DNA of 64,000 nt from contig NZ_QQGY01000007.1 in the NCBI RefSeq assembly GCF_003490595.1, forward strand, positions 84,210-148,209, in the 5' to 3' direction. This document shows positions 58,844 to 64,000 of the stretch, in pieces. The notes beneath the pieces are model-generated. The model did no database searches, was not told the DNA's origin, and saw only the letters and a program-made list of their open reading frames with translations. The first letter of the stretch is position 1, and each line of letters opens with the position of its first letter. The DNA comes from Haemophilus haemolyticus_L. GTDB taxonomy: Bacteria > Pseudomonadota > Gammaproteobacteria > Enterobacterales > Pasteurellaceae. Position numbers and translations under genes: made by a program.

Positions 58844-61030
58844 ATGATGAACTGGGAACTTGAGTGCAATGCTAATCTTGCCAAACGTGAGCAAGCGATG
58901 GCAGATGCACGTGCAGTGATGATGCAAAGTGCGGTGAATATTAACCGCACTTTTGATACTGCTCAAGCAACATCGGCGCAAATGGAATTATTTTCTGTTG
59001 CGCCGCACCAGTTCGATTATGTTGAAAAACTGCTTTCTGCGCTCCCTCGCAAACGCCAACGTGAGCATTTTCGCCATGTGTGGTTGCGTGCTTTCGAGAG
59101 CGTAAAAGATGATGGCTCTATTGGGTTTAAATTCGGTAATAAACAGGCGGCGTATGCGAACACCTATTTGCGTGAAATCCTCACCAATCGCTTGAAAGCC
59201 GTTTTTCAACATTATCACGTTAGCCTTGATTGGTTGATTGACCGTGATACGCATTCACAGGTGGTCGCACTTTCTAAAGGCAAAAAGGCGGCTAACTTTC
59301 CGTTTTATTTATTAGGTGAACATCAGCTAAAAGAAATGGCAGACAAATTAGCCATGTTGTTTACGAAATTACAGTCTGATTTTGTCACCGAACAAGCCGA
59401 GCGGAAAGAACGTGGGGAAATATCTCTTGATGATTTCACCGCACTTTCTCGTGACCTTTATCGCTTAGTGGGTGAAGTGTGTGCAGATATTGGTTTTCCG
59501 TTAAAGCACTGGTTCGCTTATCAAGATAACCGTTTCTTAGATGTGAATGACATTGAGGTTGATCTTAATAAATCAGTTTGCCCAACACACTGGAAACGCC
59601 AACTTACTACGGCACAAAAACGATTGAAAGAACATGTGGAGATTGGCTGTGGTGCAGTATCGGCAAAAGTGAGTCCTTATGTCTCTCAAACCGCATTTAA
59701 TGATTACCGTGCACAACGTGCAGATAACATCGAATATCTGCAACAAATGGTGTTGGAAAATCTAGACGATAGCACCGAACAAATGCCGTTGATTGAAATG
59801 TGGAAAAAATCGGTGGCAAATCCTGCTATCCGTTTTCAGGAAACCATGAACCGCTTGCGTGGGATTGATGAATGGGCGATAGAAAATTCATTTGTGTCAC
59901 TCTTTCTTACGCTGACTGCCCCATCCTCTTTTCACACGACGCATGAAACAGGCAAAAACAATAAAAAATGGCAAGGCGCAAGCCCTCGTGATACGCAACG
60001 TTACTTAAATAAAGTGTGGGCGCAGTTGCGTGCACAGTTTGCCAAACGTGGAATCGGTTTTTTTGGCTTTCGTGGCGTTGAACCGCATCACGATGGCACA
60101 CCGCATTGGCACTTGCTGATGTATGTAAAACCTGAACATAAAGATGACGTTATTCATCTATTCCGCAAGAAAGCATTGGAATTAGATGGCGATGAATTCG
60201 GTGCGAAAAAATACCGTTTCAAAGTAGAAGAAATTGATCCAACCAAAGGTTCTGCCATTGGCTATGTGGCGAAATACATCGCCAAGAATATCTATGCAGG
60301 TAAGCAAGGCAAAGAAATGTCCGATGAAGTAGAAAATCTGACATTACTTGAAAACGTGCAACGTGTGAGTGCGTGGGCAAATCTTTGGGGCATTCGTCAA
60401 TTCCAATTTTATGGCACACCGTCAATTTCGACTTGGCGTGAACTTCGCAAAATTGATGATGCCATGGCAGCCGTTGCGGACGATGAAGTATTGGATATTA
60501 GTCGCACGGTGGCTGATGTGAGTTGTTTTGGTAGTTATTTAAAAGTGCAAGGTGGCGCAATGACAAAACGTTGTGATCAACCGATTTGTATTGAGTATGA
60601 AGAGTGCGAACCGAATAAATATGGGGAAATTAGTAAGAAAATTGTGGGGGTAAAAAACAGATTCACAGAAAAGAAAATCATCACCAAGTTAAAAAACTGG
60701 GTGATTAAATCAGCGAAAAGTGCGTTGGGTTCCACCGCACTTCATTCGGAGTCCACCGAAACAAACAAGGCGCATCGCGCCGCTTGGACTTGTGTCAATA
60801 ACTGTAACCGTTCAAAAATTGAACAGCAAGCTAATTTATTGATGTTGCCTATTGGTTCGCCATTAAAACCGTCACAAATTGACCTTTTAATGTGCCATGG
60901 ACGGTTACGGCTTAATGACTATCGGTGGATTTGTTGTGAAAACGATGAAGTTTTCATTAGAGAAGAAAAAATTCCGTTGGCTCAAGCCTTTGGTTGGGGC
61001 GAGAGCTTGGGGGATTTTAGGGATCATTAA
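58844..61030 (+). CDS. Replication endonuclease (P2 gpA-like, HUH superfamily)
   Basis: About 728 residues. Rolling-circle initiator that nicks the phage origin. HUH motif PHWHLLMYV (about residues 419-427) and the two-Tyr motif GYVAKYIAKN (Tyr about 474 and 478). N-terminal helical region matches phage replication protein A. AAGGATTCTTG places ATG at 58844 as start (58847 also possible). P2-type origins lie inside this gene, so the oriV is expected here. Confidence 0.94.
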   Translation: MMNWELECNANLAKREQAMADARAVMMQSAVNINRTFDTAQATSAQMELFSVAPHQFDYVEKLLSALPRKRQREHFRHVWLRAFESVKDDGSIGFKFGNKQAAYANTYLREILTNRLKAVFQHYHVSLDWLIDRDTHSQVVALSKGKKAANFPFYLLGEHQLKEMADKLAMLFTKLQSDFVTEQAERKERGEISLDDFTALSRDLYRLVGEVCADIGFPLKHWFAYQDNRFLDVNDIEVDLNKSVCPTHWKRQLTTAQKRLKEHVEIGCGAVSAKVSPYVSQTAFNDYRAQRADNIEYLQQMVLENLDDSTEQMPLIEMWKKSVANPAIRFQETMNRLRGIDEWAIENSFVSLFLTLTAPSSFHTTHETGKNNKKWQGASPRDTQRYLNKVWAQLRAQFAKRGIGFFGFRGVEPHHDGTPHWHLLMYVKPEHKDDVIHLFRKKALELDGDEFGAKKYRFKVEEIDPTKGSAIGYVAKYIAKNIYAGKQGKEMSDEVENLTLLENVQRVSAWANLWGIRQFQFYGTPSISTWRELRKIDDAMAAVADDEVLDISRTVADVSCFGSYLKVQGGAMTKRCDQPICIEYEECEPNKYGEISKKIVGVKNRFTEKKIITKLKNWVIKSAKSALGSTALHSESTETNKAHRAAWTCVNNCNRSKIEQQANLLMLPIGSPLKPSQIDLLMCHGRLRLNDYRWICCENDEVFIREEKIPLAQAFGWGESLGDFRDH

Positions 61031-61047
61031 TTAAATGTAGGTGAACT

Positions 61048-61425
61048 ATGAGTAAATTTTTAAAATTAAATTTCGTGAAAGAAAATTTTATTATGGGAAA
61101 AAATGGCAAAACATCAAAACTTGAGCATGTAAGCGATGGTTATGAGCATTTAGAAATGTATCTTAATGCTGATCTAATTTCCCATTTTATAGAATGCGAG
61201 GATATTCCTTGTGATGGTTCTAGCCGTTTTGATGATGATTTTTCAGAAATCCTGGAAACAGGAACAATCCTGTGGCTTTCAGAGGATGGAATAAAAGCAG
61301 TTGATGAAATTTGTGAGCGTTTTTATGACGCAAACATCACAAGTGACTATTCAACAAGCAAAGGTGCAAATTTTGTTTTGGTAGCAAATACTATTGAAGA
61401 TATTTTGGCACAGTTGAAAAATTAG
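61048..61425 (+). CDS. Phage protein, unknown
   Basis: 125 residues, acidic, soluble (YLNADLISHFIECEDIPCDG; LSEDGIKAVDEICERFYDAN). An ATG 16 residues in (61093, MGKNGKTSK) is an alternative start. 17 bp after the replication gene. Confidence 0.75.
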   Translation: MSKFLKLNFVKENFIMGKNGKTSKLEHVSDGYEHLEMYLNADLISHFIECEDIPCDGSSRFDDDFSEILETGTILWLSEDGIKAVDEICERFYDANITSDYSTSKGANFVLVANTIEDILAQLKN

Positions 61426-61436
61426 AGGAAATAAAA

Positions 61437-61937
61437 ATGGCAGACTTACAACAGCTTATAAAAAACATCGAACAATGGGCAGAAGATCGCAATTTGATTG
61501 AGGGTTCTACCCCGCAGAAACAAATGCTAAAACTTATTGAAGAATATGGCGAGCTTACTTCAAGCGTTATTAAAAACAATGCTGAAAAAATAAAAGATAG
61601 TATTGGTGATTGTCTTGTTGTTTTATCAGTCCTAAATTCTCAGTTCAAAAAACGTGGAGAAGTTTTTAAATTTGATAAGTATTTAACAGAAATATTATCT
61701 CTGGAATTAGATTCTAACCATGGACTTAATAAAGAAGAGATTATTATTGATGGACTAAGAGCTCTGCATGGTATAGCGAAAGATGATTTTCTCTTTGATT
61801 TTATCCTTGTTCTACGATTTATTGCTGATGAAACCAGTCTTAGATTAGAAGAATGTATGCAAGCAGCTTGGAATGAAATCAAAGACCGCAAAGGACGTAT
61901 GATTGATGGTGTGTTTGTGAAAGAGGGGGATTTGTGA
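61437..61937 (+). CDS. MazG-like nucleotide pyrophosphohydrolase
   Basis: 166 residues with the MazG pattern (KLIEEYGELTSSVIKNNAEK, KIKDSIGDCLVVLSVLNSQF): two EExxE-type acidic helices and a downstream Asp-rich helix. MazG proteins hydrolyse NTPs or (p)ppGpp-like nucleotides; in phages they are proposed to modulate the host stringent response. GAGGAAAT before the ATG. Confidence 0.82.
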   Translation: MADLQQLIKNIEQWAEDRNLIEGSTPQKQMLKLIEEYGELTSSVIKNNAEKIKDSIGDCLVVLSVLNSQFKKRGEVFKFDKYLTEILSLELDSNHGLNKEEIIIDGLRALHGIAKDDFLFDFILVLRFIADETSLRLEECMQAAWNEIKDRKGRMIDGVFVKEGDL

Positions 61938-62266
61938 TTACGGAGGAAAACACAACAAAATCCGAGCGCACGTTAACGATAAAGGAGGTAGCCAACCTCC
62001 TTAATTTAAGTTACAGCACTGTTTTTGCTCACCGTTTTAAATGGGGCTTTTTTCAAATGGAAGGTTCGAAAGCGTGGCGAGTTTTTAGGGAAGATCTTGA
62101 CCGTTGTAGAAAAAGAAAAAATAATGTCATCCGATTGGTTGGATTGACTGATATAAAAAATGGAGGAAAAAATAAATGTCAATCTACAAGAGAGGAAGTA
62201 CATATTGGCTCGATATTACAATACCGAGTGGCGAACGAATTAGACGAAGCACTGGGACTGAAGTAA
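61934..62266 (+). CDS. Excisionase-like HTH protein
   Basis: 110 residues from GTG 61934, overlapping the MazG-like gene by 4 bp. N-terminal HTH_17 (TLTIKEVANLLNLSYSTVFA; WGFFQMEGSKAWRVFREDLD), the MerR/excisionase type. It overlaps the integrase start by 91 bp in another frame. Likely directs excision (Xis) with the integrase. Confidence 0.82.
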   Translation: MITEENTTKSERTLTIKEVANLLNLSYSTVFAHRFKWGFFQMEGSKAWRVFREDLDRCRKRKNNVIRLVGLTDIKNGGKNKCQSTREEVHIGSILQYRVANELDEALGLK

Positions 62267-63231
62267 AGAAAAAGGCACAAGAATTACACGATAAGATCAA
62301 AGCAGAATTATGGGATATGGCGCATCTTAACAAGAAACCGCCAAAACTATTTGAAGAAGCATTGTTATTATTTGTGGAAGATGCCAAGTTGAAAAAGGAT
62401 TTTGATACTAACCGCAGACACGCCATTTATTGGCGTTCTGTTTTTGGCGGTTGGAAATTGAGTGATATTACAGGCGAAGATATTATGACTAATTTGCCGA
62501 CATACTCAACCACTCATAAAAAACCACTGTCGCCTTCAACAAAAAACCGCTATCGCACGTCTATTTTGCGGGTGCTTTCACTGGCTTATAAAAATGGTTG
62601 GATAGATAGAATCCCTTATGTGAAAAAATTCGTTGAGCCAAAAGTCCGCGTGCGTTGGATTACAAAAGAGCAAGCCACAACACTGATTTCAAATTTGAAT
62701 TTAGCGTGGATGAAAAATGTTTGTTCTTTTGCTTTATTCACTGGAGCCCGTATGACAGAGATTTTATCAATGACATGGGATAAAGTAGATTTTGAACGTA
62801 GTATCGCAATTGTTTCAAATGATGTAGCAAAATCAGGTAAAGCAAGAGCATTACCGTTGAATAACACTGCTTTGGATTTATTGCAAAAATTATATCAAAC
62901 TCGTCGCAGTGAATTTGTTTTTCATCGTGGTACTGATAAACAAATTGGGCGTATTGATTGGCATGATTTCCATCAAGCATTAGAAAAAAGCAATATTCAT
63001 AATTTCCGCTTTCATGATTTACGCCATACTTGGGCAAGTTGGCATGTTCAAGCAGGTACACCGCTTTATACGTTAAAAGAAATGGGTGGTTGGGAAACAT
63101 TAGAAATGGTAAAGAAATATGCACATTTAAATGCAGATCACATGATAGAGTTTGCGAACAATGTCACATTTACGCCACACGAAGACGATGATTTCTCACA
63201 AGAAAATTTTTACAATGTAGTAAATTATTGA
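62176..63231 (+). CDS. int: Tyrosine site-specific integrase
   Basis: 351 residues. N-terminal arm-binding domain (about 1-60) with the start MSIYKRGSTYWLDITIPSGE, core-binding SAM-like domain (about 60-150), catalytic domain with Arg192 (TGARMTEIL), Lys222 region, His280-x-x-Arg283 (HDLRHTWASWH), Trp306 in the usual His position and nucleophile Tyr315 (KKYAHLN). It ends 17 bp before attR, the usual int-att layout. GGAGGAAAAA precedes the ATG. Confidence 0.95.
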   Translation: MSIYKRGSTYWLDITIPSGERIRRSTGTEVKKKAQELHDKIKAELWDMAHLNKKPPKLFEEALLLFVEDAKLKKDFDTNRRHAIYWRSVFGGWKLSDITGEDIMTNLPTYSTTHKKPLSPSTKNRYRTSILRVLSLAYKNGWIDRIPYVKKFVEPKVRVRWITKEQATTLISNLNLAWMKNVCSFALFTGARMTEILSMTWDKVDFERSIAIVSNDVAKSGKARALPLNNTALDLLQKLYQTRRSEFVFHRGTDKQIGRIDWHDFHQALEKSNIHNFRFHDLRHTWASWHVQAGTPLYTLKEMGGWETLEMVKKYAHLNADHMIEFANNVTFTPHEDDDFSQENFYNVVNY

Positions 63232-63248
63232 AAATGAAAGGTTTTTTA

Positions 63249-63294
63249 ATGGCAGGGGCGGAGAGGCTCGAACTCCCAACACCCGGTTTTGGAG
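63249..63294 (-). other. attR within intact tRNA-Trp
   Basis: 46 bp identical to attL, here joined to the 5' half of tRNA-Trp. The phage-borne 3' half restores the host gene. Confidence 0.95.
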
Positions 63295-63325
63295 ACCGGT
63301 GCTCTACCAATTGAACTACGCCCCT
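63250..63325 (-). tRNA. tRNA-Trp (CCA)
   Basis: 76 nt on the minus strand, AGGGGCG...CGCCCCT-GCCA, anticodon loop CTCCAAA (anticodon CCA), T-loop GAGTTCGAGCCTC. Encoded CCA. Its 3' half comes from the prophage. Confidence 0.96.
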
Positions 63326-63341
63326 ATTGGTATGAATAAAT

Positions 63342-63418
63342 TGGCGGAATGGACGGGACTCGAACCCGCGACCCCCTGCGTGACAGGCAGGTATTCTAAC
63401 CAGCTGAACTACCACTCC
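63342..63418 (-). tRNA. tRNA-Asp (GTC)
   Basis: 77 nt on the minus strand, GGAGTGG/CCATTCC acceptor, anticodon loop CTGTCAC (anticodon GTC), T-loop GGTTCGAGTCC. 16 bp upstream of tRNA-Trp; both trail the rRNA operon. Confidence 0.96.
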
Positions 63419-63432
63419 GCTAAATGTAGTAA

Positions 63433-63545
63433 TTGGCAGTGCCTTACTCTCACATGGGGATACCCCACACTACCATCAGCGTTACAACATTTCACTTCTG
63501 AGTTCGGTATGGTATCAGGTGGATCTATTGCACTATCTCTGCCAA
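63433..63545 (-). rRNA. rrf: 5S ribosomal RNA, divergent distal copy
   Basis: About 110 nt with the 5S core (CATGGGGATA...TTCACTTCTGAGTTCGG read on the plus strand). It differs from the neighbouring copy at about 14 positions. A terminal-helix difference is compensated (GGCAG/CTGCC here versus GGCGG/CCGCC there), so the helix is kept. It is the second of two tandem 5S genes. Confidence 0.85.
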
Positions 63546-63594
63546 AAATTTTTTATTTTTTTAATTTACTCAATAAATAAACTAAAAAAATAAA

Positions 63595-63709
63595 CCTGGC
63601 GGTGCCCTACTCTCACATGGGGATGCCCCACACTACCATCGGCATTACAGCGTTTCACTTCTGAGTTCGGTATGGTGTCAGGTGGTTCCACCGCACTATC
63701 GCCGCCAGG
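63595..63709 (-). rRNA. rrf: 5S ribosomal RNA
   Basis: About 115 nt, closed by CCTGGCGG/CCGCCAGG. Standard 5S pattern, directly downstream of the 23S gene. Boundaries are approximate. Confidence 0.92.
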
Positions 63710-63821
63710 ATAATTCTTTGATAACTTTTATTCTAACTTCTATCTATGTTCTTCATTGGCCACAAGCTGAACGTTTAGTTAATTTCTTTTACTCTGTTTT
63801 CCAAAAACACTTGAGCGTTGT

Positions 63822-64000
63822 ATAGTTAAGCCTCTCGGGCAATTAGTACAGGTTAGCTCAACGGCTCACACCGCTTACACACCCTGCCTATCTACGTCTT
63901 AGTCTTAAACAACCCTTACAATCTATAAGATTGGGAGAACTCATCTCTTGGCAAGTTTCGTGCTTAGATGCTTTCAGCACTTATCTCTTCCGCACTTAGC
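63822..64000 (-). rRNA. rrl: 23S ribosomal RNA, 3' end
   Basis: The plus strand begins TAGTTAAGCCTCTCGGGCAA and contains TTAGTAC-GGTTAGCTCAACG and GCACTTATCTCTTCCGCACT, the complement of the 23S 3' domain (TAACC/AAGCCT... end). It continues off the right edge. The 3' boundary is approximate. Confidence 0.95.

Larger units (their letters stand above)
25604..63294. mobile_element. P2-type prophage integrated in tRNA-Trp
   Basis: A 37.7-kb element bounded by a 46-bp direct repeat (25604-25649 and 63249-63294) that is the 3' half of tRNA-Trp. It carries a complete set of P2-like late genes (portal, terminase, scaffold, capsid, head completion, lysis, tail, baseplate, fibre, sheath, tube, E/E', U, D), an S24 repressor, a HUH replication protein and a tyrosine integrase adjacent to attR. 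Only the fibre-assembly gene is visibly broken, by an IS. Extra cargo includes hicAB, a membrane protein and an ATPase/STAS-like operon. The integration site differs from HP1/HP2, which as I recall use tRNA-Leu. Confidence 0.95.

Overview
The window is almost certainly from Haemophilus influenzae or a very close relative (H. aegyptius/haemolyticus group). The base composition is AT-rich. The 9-bp Haemophilus DNA uptake core AAGTGCGGT/ACCGCACTT recurs throughout and often forms inverted pairs that act as terminators. The competence operon comABCDEF is present with its CRP-S site.

Chromosomal left part (1-25603): the start of glmS with a DeoR-type regulator; HU; yjaG, nudC, nfuA; then the com operon on the minus strand, divergent from ponA. 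The com operon is interrupted between comE and comF by a REP-associated (IS200-like) Y1 transposase gene whose ATG overlaps the comE stop, followed by two 124-bp tandem units packed with hairpins. To the right lie rlmJ, ybaB, recR, topB and secG, then tRNA-Leu, a noncoding stretch and tRNA-Asn/tRNA-Phe. These are followed by mltC, yggX and mutY, then rpmE, a lysine-rich exported protein, gpmA, envC and yibQ, and finally murQ and anmK (cell-wall recycling).

Prophage (25604-63294, 37.7 kb): a P2-type myophage integrated in the 3' half of tRNA-Trp, with a 46-bp direct repeat as attL/attR. Left to right: a cos-like region; portal and terminase (minus); an inserted hicAB toxin-antitoxin pair; a C4-like antisense RNA in front of a BRO-N antirepressor-like gene; capsid, head-completion, lysis (holin, SAR-type lysozyme, overlapping spanins), tail, baseplate and fibre genes; a 1,241-bp IS3-family element that splits the fibre-assembly gene; sheath, tube, E/E' (with a -1 frameshift heptamer), U and D. 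Next comes a cargo block on the minus strand: a three-gene operon of a GHKL-type ATPase, a STAS-like (DUF4325-like) protein and a membrane/coiled-coil protein, plus small exported proteins and an excalibur-domain remnant flanked by copies of the repressor 3' end. The regulatory and early part has an S24 repressor, operators, small early proteins, an Ogr-like zinc finger, an ANR-family regulator, the HUH replication protein A, a MazG-like protein, an excisionase-like HTH protein and the tyrosine integrase beside attR.

Right edge (63250-64000): intact tRNA-Trp, tRNA-Asp, two tandem and clearly different 5S rRNA genes, and the 3' end of a 23S rRNA, all on the minus strand: the distal end of an rRNA operon.

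The best candidates for something undescribed are the ATPase/STAS-like/membrane cargo operon (possible phage defence or partner-switching module) and the transposase-plus-hairpin array embedded in the competence operon. The C4-like RNA and the E/E' frameshift site are well-supported regulatory details.
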